In this document: positions 43,737 through 52,041 of the stretch, piece after piece
Position numbering within the stretch: position 1 is the stretch's first letter
How the letters are laid out: each line of letters starts with the position of its first letter
Source of the DNA: DATHTC01 sp035456465
GTDB taxonomy: Bacteria; Actinomycetota; Thermoleophilia; Gaiellales; Gaiellaceae
NCBI GenBank assembly: GCA_035456465.1
Contig: DATIDD010000018.1
Span: 1-64,000 of the forward strand
Direction of reading: 5' to 3'
Length of the DNA: 64,000 nucleotides
Notes under the pieces: model-generated
The model's input: only the letters and a program-made list of their open reading frames with translations
What the model was told of the DNA's origin: nothing
Database searches by the model: none
Program-made: the position numbers and the translations under genes

Positions 43737-44639
43737 ATGCAACGCCTCGGAACGATCGTGCGCGGCGCGCTCGCCGTCGGTGTGTGTGCGCTGCTCGCCG
43801 GCGGGACGGTCGCCGGCGGCGCCAACCGGCCGTGGAAGCTCGCCCTGACGAGCAACCGCCAGGGCGATTCCGAGATCTACAGCATGAACGCCGACGGCAC
43901 CGGGGTGCACCGGCTGACCCGGACGCCCGGGTACGACGGAGCCACGTCCGCCTGGTCGCCCGACGGGCGGAAGCTCCTCTACTACACCCAGGATCGCCGC
44001 ATCGGCAACCCCGAGGTGTTCGTGATGAACGCCGACGGGAGCGGCAAGCGCAACCTGTCCCACAACCGGGCCTGGGACTCCCCGGGCGGCTGGTCGCCGG
44101 ACGGCCGCAGGATCGTCTTCACGACCAACCGTGACGGCAACAACGAGCTCTACGTCATGGACGCCGACGGGAGCGGCCAGCGGATCCTCTCGCCGAGCCC
44201 GTCGTCGGAGGAGTACGCAGGCGGGTGGCTGCCCGATGGACGGACGATCCTGTTCACGACCGATCGCGACGGCAACTGGGAGCTCTACGCCGTGAACGCC
44301 GACGGAAGCAATCCGCGCAACCTGACACGCAGCCCCGGCGACGACGGCCACAACGGAGGGTTCGCGGCGTCGCCGGACGGGCGACGGATCGTGTTCGCCA
44401 GCACGCGTGACACGCGCGACCTCGACAACGCGGAGCTCTACGTCATGAACGCCGACGGCGGCGGCGTGCGTCGGCTGACGCGGACGAAGGGAACCGAGGG
44501 CGTGATCTCCTGGTCACCCGACGGACGGAAGCTCGCCTTCGGTCGGTTCCCCGTGAAGCCGCGGTGGGCGTTCTTCGTGATGAACGCCGACGGCAGCGGT
44601 GCGCGGAAGGTGACCTGGTCGCTTCCTGGGCGCCGGTGA
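43737..44639 (+). CDS. Exported PD40 (TolB-like) beta-propeller protein
   Basis: 300 residues. A signal peptide (VRGALAVGVCALLAGGTVAG) is followed by six or seven PD40 blades, each with a variant of LYVMNADGSG.RNL and WSPDGRRIVFTT. The fold is that of TolB-type propellers, which bind proteins or glycans. ATG 43737 follows GAAGGAGGAG; a TACCCT box at 43642-43647 may be the -10. Its stop overlaps the next gene as GTGA, coupling it to a TRAP-type binding protein. Confidence 0.9.
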   Translation: MQRLGTIVRGALAVGVCALLAGGTVAGGANRPWKLALTSNRQGDSEIYSMNADGTGVHRLTRTPGYDGATSAWSPDGRKLLYYTQDRRIGNPEVFVMNADGSGKRNLSHNRAWDSPGGWSPDGRRIVFTTNRDGNNELYVMDADGSGQRILSPSPSSEEYAGGWLPDGRTILFTTDRDGNWELYAVNADGSNPRNLTRSPGDDGHNGGFAASPDGRRIVFASTRDTRDLDNAELYVMNADGGGVRRLTRTKGTEGVISWSPDGRKLAFGRFPVKPRWAFFVMNADGSGARKVTWSLPGRR

Positions 44640-46051
44640 AGGCGCTCGCCGTGCTGGCTGCGGCCACGCTCCTCGTCGGCGCGGCCTGCGCCGGGGCGGG
44701 CGCGGACAAGGCCGGCGGACGCTCGGAGCCGATGTCCCGCGTGTCCGCGACGCCGGTCGGCAAGCCGGTCACCCTGACGCTCGTGACCGTCGACGAGCTC
44801 TGGGCCTCGGAGTTCTCCGCGGCGGCCGCACGGCTCTCCGGCGGCTCGATCCGGATCCGGACGCGGATCGCCGGCCAGGGGATCGTCGACTACGAGCGCA
44901 GCCTCGTACGCGACGTCCGAGCCGGGAAGGCGGAGCTGGCGAGCGTCGGCGCGCGCGCGTGGGACCGGATGCGCGTGACGAGCTTCCAAGGGCTCGTCGC
45001 GCCGTTCCTCGTCGACAGCCTGGAACTGCAACGGCGAATCCTCGACGGTCCCCGCGTCGAGCGGATGCTCGCCGGCGTCGAGCCCCTGGGCCTCGTCGGC
45101 CTCGCGGTGCTGCCCGGCCCGCTGCGCCGCCCGCTCGGCCTCTCGCGCCCGCTGGTCGGACCGCAGGACTACGTTGGGGCGACGATCGGGATCCGGTACG
45201 GCCGCGTCGCGGAAGCCAGTCTCCGGGCGCTCGGTGCGACGGCCAAGGGCTACCGGATCGGCTCGCTGGCCGGGCTCGACGGGGCGGAGCTGGACCTGAC
45301 GACGATCGCGAACAATGGCTACGACAAGCGTGCGCAGGAGCTGACGGCGAACGTCGTCCTCTGGGCGCGGCCGGAGACGATCGTGATCCGCCGCGACGCG
45401 TTTCGCCGGCTCGCCCCGGCCCAGCGGACGATTCTGCGTCGTGCGGGCCGGGAAGCCGTCGCGCCGGTCCTCGCCCGCCTCGAGCGGGAACAGCAGGAGG
45501 CGCTCGGCGAGCTCTGCGACCGCCCGGTCGCTCTGGGGTCGGCCTCCGCCTCGCAGCTCGCGGCGCTCCGCGCGGCGGTACGACCGGTCTACGGGGAGCT
45601 CGAGCGGGACGCTCGTACGAGGCGCCTGCTCGCGGACGTCCGGACGCTGAAGCCCGGAACCGTGAACGAGCCGCTGCGTTGCCCGACGGCGGCCGCCGCC
45701 GCCCCGCGGTTCGAGGGCTCCTGGTCGGGGACGGCGGCGCGCGACGAGCTCCTCGCCGCCGGCGCGTCGCCGAAGGAGACCCGGCCGGGCAAGGGTACGA
45801 TGACGCTCGAGCTCGGCCGCGGACGCTGGTCCGCGCGGCTCGACCCCGACCGCGTCTGGACGGGGACCTACGCGGTCACGGGCGGCCGGATCCGGTTCAC
45901 GCTGGCGACCTGCTCGCACAACCCGTGCGACCCGGGCTCGGTCGCCGAGCAACGGTGGAGCGTCTACCGAGACACGCTGTCGTTGAGCGACCTGCCGGGG
46001 CGTCCCTCCTGGTGGCAGCTCACCACCCCTCGTTGGAAGCGAGCTCGCTGA
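44636..46051 (+). CDS. TRAP-type solute-binding protein (DctP-like) with C-terminal extension, copy 1
   Basis: 471 residues. A lipoprotein-like signal (VLAAATLLVGAACAG) is followed by a DctP-type binding fold to about residue 330 (YERSLVRDVRAGKAELASVG, VAPFLVDSLELQRRI, TIANNGYDKRAQELTANVVL, and RRAGREAVAPVLA). A further 130-residue region (RFEGSWSGTAARDEL, WTGTYAVTGGRIRF) has the look of a small beta-barrel or lipocalin-like domain. GTG 44636 overlaps the propeller gene (GTGA). No TRAP membrane subunits (DctQ/DctM) occur in the window, so the protein may be a sensor or act with a distant permease. Confidence 0.85.
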   Translation: MKALAVLAAATLLVGAACAGAGADKAGGRSEPMSRVSATPVGKPVTLTLVTVDELWASEFSAAAARLSGGSIRIRTRIAGQGIVDYERSLVRDVRAGKAELASVGARAWDRMRVTSFQGLVAPFLVDSLELQRRILDGPRVERMLAGVEPLGLVGLAVLPGPLRRPLGLSRPLVGPQDYVGATIGIRYGRVAEASLRALGATAKGYRIGSLAGLDGAELDLTTIANNGYDKRAQELTANVVLWARPETIVIRRDAFRRLAPAQRTILRRAGREAVAPVLARLEREQQEALGELCDRPVALGSASASQLAALRAAVRPVYGELERDARTRRLLADVRTLKPGTVNEPLRCPTAAAAAPRFEGSWSGTAARDELLAAGASPKETRPGKGTMTLELGRGRWSARLDPDRVWTGTYAVTGGRIRFTLATCSHNPCDPGSVAEQRWSVYRDTLSLSDLPGRPSWWQLTTPRWKRAR

Positions 46052-47485
46052 ATGTCGCGGGGAGGCGCAGCCGCGCTCGCGGCGGCCGCGCTCGTGCTTC
46101 CCGTCGCCTGCGGGGGCACGGGCGGCGACAAGGCCGGGGGCGGGGCCGACGGCCCGGCGCTCGTCCTGACGCTCGAGAGCGAGGACGACGTGACGATCAC
46201 CGCGGCCCCGGAGTTCGCCGACGCGGTCGAGCGGCTCTCCGGCGGCGCGGTCCGGATCGCGTTCGAGCAGGCCGGGCGCGGCTCCGAGATCGGCTACGAA
46301 CGCGGGCTCGTCGAGGACGTTCGCGCCGGGAAGGCGCAGCTGGGCATCGTCGGGGTCCGGGTCTGGAGCCGCCTGGGCGTGACGAGCTTCCAGGCGCTGG
46401 TCGCTCCGTTCCTCGTCGACAGCCTCGGGCTCCAGCAGCGGGTGGTGGCGAGCCCGCTCGCCGGCCCCATGCTCGCCGGCGTCGAGGATGCCGGAGTCGT
46501 CGGCATCGCGCTGCTCCCCGGTCCGCTCCGGCGGCCGTTCGGCCTGTCTCACGCCCTCGTCGGCCCGGAGGACTACCGTGGGGCCACCGTCGGCATCGTG
46601 CCCGGCGGCGTCGCAGCGGAGACGTTCCGCCGGCTCGGGGCCGAGGCGCGCGGCTACGTGCCCGGGAGGCTGTCCGGCCTCGACGGCGCCGAGCTCGACC
46701 CGACCACGATCGCCTACAACGGCTTCGACCGAGCAGGCGGGGCGCTGACCACGAACGTCGTCCTCTGGCCGAAGCCGTACTCGATCGTGATGAACCGCCG
46801 AGCCTACGGGACGCTCACGCAGGCGCAGCAAGACCTCCTCCGCCGCGCCGGCCGCGAAGCGGTCGCGCCCGAGCTCCGCCAGCTCGCCCGGGACGAGGCG
46901 ACGGCCCTGTCGGCCGCGTGCGAACGCGGCAGGCTGTCCTTCGAGGCGGCCTCGCCGGGACAGCTCGCCGCGCTCCGTGAGGCCGTCGGGCCGCTCTACG
47001 ACGAGCTCGACCGCGACCCGCTCACGAGCAAGGCCGTCGCGTCGATCGCCGCGATGCGCTCCGCCGCCGTCGCCACGGCCGCCGTCCCGTGCGCGCGAGG
47101 AGGCACGCGCGTCGCCGTGGACGCCGCCGCGGCGTCCCCGCTCGAGGGGCGCTGGCGCTGGAGCTGGACGCGCGCCGAGCTCCTCGCCGCCGGCATCGCC
47201 CCCGCCGACGCGTCGGGCCTCGTCGGCAACGGGTTCGTGGACTTCGAGGACGGGCGCTTCCGCGGCATGGACGGTCGGGGAGCGATCCGGTCCACGGGCA
47301 CGTACACGCTCGACGGCGATCGGTTCCGGCTGAGGTTCGACGCGCCGGCTCCGCCCGGCACCGTCGCCGGCGTCGTCTACGAGCTCCGGTGGAGCCGCTA
47401 CCGGGATGCGCTCCGCTTCTCCCGCGTGCCCGGCAGAGAGCCGCTGCTCGCGCTGCTGATCGAGCCGTTCAGGCGCGTCGCGTGA
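46052..47485 (+). CDS. TRAP-type solute-binding protein with C-terminal extension, copy 2
   Basis: 477 residues and a clear paralogue of the preceding protein: YERGLVEDVRAGKAQLGIVG, VAPFLVDSLGLQQRV and PTTIAYNGFDRAG match blocks in copy 1. The same C-terminal region is present (LEGRWRWSWTRAELLAAG, STGTYTLDGDRFRL). The N-terminus has a lipobox-like VLPVACGG. Its ATG directly abuts the previous stop (TGAATG). The tandem pair probably arose by duplication and may bind different ligands. Confidence 0.85.
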   Translation: MSRGGAAALAAAALVLPVACGGTGGDKAGGGADGPALVLTLESEDDVTITAAPEFADAVERLSGGAVRIAFEQAGRGSEIGYERGLVEDVRAGKAQLGIVGVRVWSRLGVTSFQALVAPFLVDSLGLQQRVVASPLAGPMLAGVEDAGVVGIALLPGPLRRPFGLSHALVGPEDYRGATVGIVPGGVAAETFRRLGAEARGYVPGRLSGLDGAELDPTTIAYNGFDRAGGALTTNVVLWPKPYSIVMNRRAYGTLTQAQQDLLRRAGREAVAPELRQLARDEATALSAACERGRLSFEAASPGQLAALREAVGPLYDELDRDPLTSKAVASIAAMRSAAVATAAVPCARGGTRVAVDAAAASPLEGRWRWSWTRAELLAAGIAPADASGLVGNGFVDFEDGRFRGMDGRGAIRSTGTYTLDGDRFRLRFDAPAPPGTVAGVVYELRWSRYRDALRFSRVPGREPLLALLIEPFRRVA

Positions 47486-47514
47486 ATCGGGGCGCCCCCC
47501 GAGCCACGGCGGCG

Positions 47515-49110
47515 CTACGACTCCCCGGCCGGCGCAGGGGCCGAGGTCGGGACCTCCGCCGTCACGCGTGTGCCCGCGCCGGCCGCGCTGTCGATCCAGA
47601 GCCGTCCGCCCAGTGCCTCGACGCGGTCGGCGAGGCCGCGCAGGCCCGAGCCCCGGCTCGCGTCTGCGCCGCCCGCGCCGTCGTCGGTGACCGTCAGTGA
47701 GACGCGGTCGCCGTCGGTCTCCACCTCGACCGTGACGCGCGTCCCGCCGGCGTGCTTGGCCGCGTTCGCGAGCGACTCGGAGCAGACGAAGTAGAGCGCC
47801 GCCTCGACGGGGGCGGGAAGCCGGGTCGCGGCTCCGCGCAGCTCGGTCGGGATCGGCGAGCGTGCGGCGAGCACCGCCAGCGCCGGCATCAGGCCGCCGT
47901 CGGTCAGTGCAGCCGGATGGACGCCGTGGGCGAACTCGCGAAGCTCGGCGCGTGCCTCGACGAGCTGCGCCTCGAACGCCGCGAGCTCGTCCGCATCGCG
48001 GGGGCTCGCCGTTGCGGCTTCGGCGAGGAGCACGGCGACGTCGCCGAGGCGACGCTCCGCTCCCTCGTGCAGCTCGTGCTCGAGGCGGCGGCGCTGCGCG
48101 TCCGCGGCCTCGACGATGCGCCGCCGGGAGGCCTCGAGCTCCTCGGCCCGCGCCAGCGCCTGCGCCTGGAGGCGCACGTTCGCCACCGCGAAGCGCGCCG
48201 CCGTCGCGACGGAGGCGAGAAGCCGCGGGTCGGCGAGCAGTCCCTCGTCGTGCACGAGCACCGCGATCCGCTCCCCGCCGTCGTCGATCGGCGTGACCGC
48301 GCGTGCCGACCCGGGGCGCGGCAGCTCGACCGGGCGGCCCGCGTCGTCCACCAGCTCGTCGCCTCCGGCCAGGCGGTAGCCGACCACGAGCGTCGGGTCG
48401 CCGAGCGCCCGCGCGAGCTTGTCGCGGACGCTGCCGAGCTCGTGCGCGGCGCCGAGGTCGACGACGAGGCCCGTGACGACCGCTTCGGCCCAACGGCCAC
48501 GGAGCAGGTCGCGCAGGAGCACGATCGCGATCGCGGCGATCACGAGCTCGTACGTCCACAGGATCGCCTGATCGTCCTCGACTCCGGACATCCGCGCGAC
48601 GGCGCCGAAGGCGAGCACCCCTGCGAACGCGAGCGCGGCTCCGAGCGCGGGCCCCCCTGCCTTGCGGGCGGGGCCCGAGGTGCCGAGGAAGACCTGCGCC
48701 GCCGTCGCGGCGACAACGGCGCTCAGCACGACCGTGAGCCGGTCGATGCGTGCGAGCGCGGCGACGGCCGCGTCGACGTATGCCAGGACGACCACCATCC
48801 GTGCGAGCCGCGTCGGCAGGCGCCCCGTGGGATAGGAGAGGTGGAGGTGGACGAGGGGCCCGCGGTGGAGGTACAGGAGCGCGGCGGCGAAGCCGCCGAC
48901 GAGCCAGGTGAAGCCGGCCAGGATCATGAGCAGGCCGATGCGGCTCTCGGGGCGCCGCCCCCACGCGATCACGCCGCAGGTGACGAGGAGGAGGCCGACG
49001 GCCAGATCGCCCGCGGCGCCCGCGAGCTCGTCCGAGCCGTACGACGCCCTCTCGGCCGCGATCCCGACCGCGACCGCGAGTGGCAGGAGCGCGAGGCGGA
49101 GGCGCCGCAC
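47515..49110 (-). CDS. Histidine kinase (HPK7-like), intact
   Basis: 531 residues. Hydrophobic segments occupy about residues 1-200. A GAF-like or coiled linker leads to the H box QRRRLEHELHEGAERRLGDV. The HATPase is complete: N box ESLANAAKHAGGTRV, G1 VTDDGAGGADA, and G2 GSGLRGLADRVEALGG. It contrasts with the degenerate kinase at 41200-42912. It lies 158 bases downstream of a receiver-only protein on the same strand, its likely partner. Confidence 0.92.
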   Translation of the reverse strand: MRRLRLALLPLAVAVGIAAERASYGSDELAGAAGDLAVGLLLVTCGVIAWGRRPESRIGLLMILAGFTWLVGGFAAALLYLHRGPLVHLHLSYPTGRLPTRLARMVVVLAYVDAAVAALARIDRLTVVLSAVVAATAAQVFLGTSGPARKAGGPALGAALAFAGVLAFGAVARMSGVEDDQAILWTYELVIAAIAIVLLRDLLRGRWAEAVVTGLVVDLGAAHELGSVRDKLARALGDPTLVVGYRLAGGDELVDDAGRPVELPRPGSARAVTPIDDGGERIAVLVHDEGLLADPRLLASVATAARFAVANVRLQAQALARAEELEASRRRIVEAADAQRRRLEHELHEGAERRLGDVAVLLAEAATASPRDADELAAFEAQLVEARAELREFAHGVHPAALTDGGLMPALAVLAARSPIPTELRGAATRLPAPVEAALYFVCSESLANAAKHAGGTRVTVEVETDGDRVSLTVTDDGAGGADASRGSGLRGLADRVEALGGRLWIDSAAGAGTRVTAEVPTSAPAPAGES

Positions 49111-49268
49111 CGCTCAGCCGGCGCGGGTCAGCGGCCCGGCGGCCACCTTGGGCCCGACGATCGCGGAATGCATGCTGCCGTCGCGAGGCGGCGCGTCATG
49201 GGGCTCCCGTTCTCCGGCTCCTCGCGCCGGACGGTACTCCCGAGGCGGGTGCATGAGAAGTGAGGCGG

Positions 49269-49622
49269 TCAGCTCGCGGCCGCCGCGAGCGCCTCTCCCG
49301 ACAGCTCGCTCTTGGCGATGAACGGCCACGCGGGATTGGCGGTCAGCCGGCGCCGGAAGGAGCTCACGCTCCGGCTCGACGTCAGCACGATCGCCGCCTC
49401 GACGCCGCCGTCGCGCAGCCGCGCCGCGACCGCGAACCCGTCCAGGTCCGGGAGCTGGACGTCGAGCAGCACGATCTCGGGCCGGAGCTCGGCCGCGGCC
49501 GCGAGCGCGGCGGCACCGTCGGCCGCCTCGCCGACGACGTCGAAGCCCGCCTCCTCGAGCAGCGCGCGCGCGGCCGACCGGAACGCCGCGTGGTCGTCGA
49601 CGATCAGGACCGTCCGCCGCAT
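49269..49622 (-). CDS. Single-domain response regulator (receiver only)
   Basis: 117 residues. The acidic pair is in VLIVDDHAAFRSAARALL, the phosphoacceptor Asp in EIVLLDVQLPDLDGF, the switch Thr/Ser in IVLTSSRSVSSF and the lysine in PFIAKSELSG. The protein stops directly after the receiver, so no DNA-binding output is present. It may act by protein contacts or as a phosphate sink for the adjacent kinase. ATG 49622 gives the usual MRRTVLIVDDH. Confidence 0.93.
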   Translation of the reverse strand: MRRTVLIVDDHAAFRSAARALLEEAGFDVVGEAADGAAALAAAAELRPEIVLLDVQLPDLDGFAVAARLRDGGVEAAIVLTSSRSVSSFRRRLTANPAWPFIAKSELSGEALAAAAS

Positions 49623-49772
49623 GGGCGCACTGTCGCAGAGGCTCCCGGCGGGACGCGTCGGGGCGTGCCCTGAGGCGACGCGGCCCGATTCCCCGGGACG
49701 GCCCCGACGACGACCGCGGCCGCCGGCCGTAGCGTCGGTCGCGTCAGAAGGCCCACGGAGGAAGGAGCAGCG

Positions 49773-50234
49773 ATGATCCGTCCGACCCTCGTCGTCCTCG
49801 CCGCCGCGCTGGCCGGCCTGGGGGCGCAGGCCGGCCCCGCGACCGCCGCCGAGCCGCTGGGGAGCTGCCCGTCGGCGATCGGGGACCCGCACATCGTCGA
49901 CCCGTGGACGCTCGTCGCGATCGGCGACCCGGGCATCCGGCTCGCCGACCGCAACGGCGACGGCTACGCGTGCGCGTCCGCGGTGCGCAGCCTGCGCGGC
50001 CGGGTGCTGCTGCACCTGCTCACGGACAACGCGATCGGCGACCCGCACCTCATCCCGCCCGGGCCGTGCACCGACCCGTTCGGCGCCGTCGCGATCGAGG
50101 ACCCGGACGAGCTCCCGTGGCTGCGCGAGATCGACGCGAACGGCGACCGGCTCGTCTGCGCGACAGCCGCGCCCGGCCGCCTCGCGCCGACGCTCGTCGT
50201 GGTCGACGACCCGAACGAGCTCCCGAGGGCGTGA
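49773..50234 (+). CDS. Secreted protein with two Excalibur-like repeats
   Basis: 153 residues. A signal peptide (RPTLVVLAAALAGLGAQAG) precedes two copies of a repeat starting AIGDPHIVDP or AIGDPHLIPP. Each ends with a calcium-loop-like segment: DRNGDGYACA in the first and DANGDRLVCA in the second, which has lost one acidic position. Excalibur domains are extracellular calcium-binding modules. ATG 49773 follows GAAGGAG; TAGCGT (49730-49735) may be the -10. Confidence 0.78.
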   Translation: MIRPTLVVLAAALAGLGAQAGPATAAEPLGSCPSAIGDPHIVDPWTLVAIGDPGIRLADRNGDGYACASAVRSLRGRVLLHLLTDNAIGDPHLIPPGPCTDPFGAVAIEDPDELPWLREIDANGDRLVCATAAPGRLAPTLVVVDDPNELPRA

Positions 50235-50321
50235 CGGGCTGTGCACCGGGGCGGGCCCGATGTGGGGCACGCGTGCGGTCGGAGCCTCGACGCGACCCGA
50301 TGCCCCTCGAAGGAGGCGATC

Positions 50322-51884
50322 GTGAAGACCCTGTTGCTCCTGGTGGCCCTGGGCGGCGCGGCCCTCGGACTTACGGCGCCGCCGGCCTCCGCCGACACGC
50401 TCTGCGTCGGCGCGAAGCCGGCCTGCTTCGCGGCCCTCCAGGACGCCGTGGAAGCCGCGCAGGACGGCGACACCATCGAGCTCGCCGCGGGCACCTTCGG
50501 CGGCGGCGTCACGGTGGACGTCAGCGTCGACATCGTCGGCGCCGGGGCCGGCGCGACCGTGATCGCAGGCGGCGGGCCGGTGATCACGATCGGCGAGCTC
50601 TTCGGCACGAGCACGCCGACCGTCTCGATCGGCCGCGTCACGATCACCGGCGGGCTCAACGACTCTCGACCCGGCCCGGAGGTCAGCGCGGGCGGCGGCG
50701 TCTGGATCCCGCCGGGGGCCGGCAACACGACGGGCGCGACGGTGACGATCCGCGACAGCGTGATCACGCGCAACCGGGTCGCGCCGCAGGCGACGTTCCC
50801 GCCGGGGCCGTTCTGCGGGCTGCTGGCGTGCGCGTTCGCGGCGGGGGGAGGCATCGACAACGCGGGGAGGCTGACGGTGACGAACACGCGGATCAGCGAC
50901 AACGACTCCGGCCCGGGCGTCGCCGGCGGCTCGTTCGGCGGCGGGATCGTCAACCACCCGCAGGGAACGCTCACGCTGAGGCGCAGCGTCGTGACCGGCA
51001 ACCGGGCGGCCGCGGTCGCGCCGAACGGCCGTCTCGCGGTCGCCGGTGGGATCTCCGACAGCGGCGCCCTCACGATCGAGGACAGCGTCGTGAGCGACAA
51101 CAGCGTCGAGCTCGAATCGGCGCTCCCCGGCGAGGTGAACGCGTGGACGGGCGGGATCGAGGTCACGGGCGACGGCTCGGCGACGATCACCCGCACGGCC
51201 GTGCGCGGCAACCGGGTGAGGGCCTCGAGCGCCGGCGGCGACCTCCTCGCCGGTGTCGGCGGGATCAGCACCGACGACGACACCTCGCTCGTCCTGCGCG
51301 ACAGTGCAGTCGACCGCAACACCGTCGACGTCGGCGTCTCGGCCGCGGGAGCGAACGCGATCGCCATCGCCGGCGGCCTCGAGCTCGAGGGCGTCGTCCA
51401 GGTGAGCGGGAGCAGCTTCGTCGGCAACGAGGTGCGCGTCGAGTCTCCGACGGGCCTCGCGGGTGCTGCCGGAGGAGGCCTGCTCGCGGGATCGAGGCAG
51501 CCTGTCGGGATCAGCGACAGCGTCGTCACGGGCAACAGCGTGCTGGCCGAGTCCGCCGGCGGCGCGGTGCTCGCGGTCGGCGGTGGGCTCGTCAACACCG
51601 GGCTGCTCACGGTGCGACGCGCTCGCGTCACGGCCAATGCCGCGTCGGCGCGCGGCCCCGGCGGCGTCGCGCAGGGCGGAGGGATCCAGAACTGGATGCC
51701 GCCGCTCCCCGACACGCCGCCCGTCGTTCGGCTCGAGCTGGTCGACAGCGTCGTCGCCGGGAACAGGCTGAGCGGCAGCCCGCAGATCGGGCTCCTCGGC
51801 GGCGGGCTGTTCACGGAGTTCCCGGTCACGCTGACGCGGACCGTGGTCGCGGGCAACAGCCCCGACCAGTGCTTCGGATGCTGA
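50322..51884 (+). CDS. Secreted right-handed beta-helix protein
   Basis: 520 residues. A signal peptide (VKTLLLLVALGGAALGL) is followed by a pectate-lyase-like beta-helix of 25-30-residue rungs, with GGGIDNAG, GGGIVNHPQGTLTL and repeated VSDNSV/VTGNSV motifs. Such proteins bind or cleave polysaccharide or act as adhesins; no catalytic signature is seen. GTG 50322 follows AAGGAGG, which decides the start over the longer upstream frame. It is probably in one unit with the Excalibur-like protein. Confidence 0.85.
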   Translation: MKTLLLLVALGGAALGLTAPPASADTLCVGAKPACFAALQDAVEAAQDGDTIELAAGTFGGGVTVDVSVDIVGAGAGATVIAGGGPVITIGELFGTSTPTVSIGRVTITGGLNDSRPGPEVSAGGGVWIPPGAGNTTGATVTIRDSVITRNRVAPQATFPPGPFCGLLACAFAAGGGIDNAGRLTVTNTRISDNDSGPGVAGGSFGGGIVNHPQGTLTLRRSVVTGNRAAAVAPNGRLAVAGGISDSGALTIEDSVVSDNSVELESALPGEVNAWTGGIEVTGDGSATITRTAVRGNRVRASSAGGDLLAGVGGISTDDDTSLVLRDSAVDRNTVDVGVSAAGANAIAIAGGLELEGVVQVSGSSFVGNEVRVESPTGLAGAAGGGLLAGSRQPVGISDSVVTGNSVLAESAGGAVLAVGGGLVNTGLLTVRRARVTANAASARGPGGVAQGGGIQNWMPPLPDTPPVVRLELVDSVVAGNRLSGSPQIGLLGGGLFTEFPVTLTRTVVAGNSPDQCFGC

Positions 51885-51993
51885 CCGCGCCCGACCCACG
51901 AGAGAGGGGTCCCGTCGCCCCACGTCGAGAGCGCGCCCGCTACGGCGTCATCGCGCGGGCGTTCTCCGGCGTGCTCTGAGGGAGGAGGCCCCG

Positions 51994-52029
51994 CGTGCCC
52001 GCACCCGGGCCGGTTCGGGTGCGGGCACG
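51994..52029. terminator. Bidirectional hairpin between convergent genes
   Basis: A perfect 14-bp stem, CGTGCCCGCACCCG (51994-52007) with CGGGTGCGGGCACG (52016-52029), has an eight-base loop. It separates the beta-helix gene from the MMPL gene. Confidence 0.85.
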
Positions 52030-52041
52030 CGACGGTCGTCG

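Noticed and set aside
49111..49268. A lost DNA-binding domain for the receiver-only regulator
   Set aside because: All three frames of the gap were read for helix-turn-helix residues and none was found, so the receiver appears naturally short.
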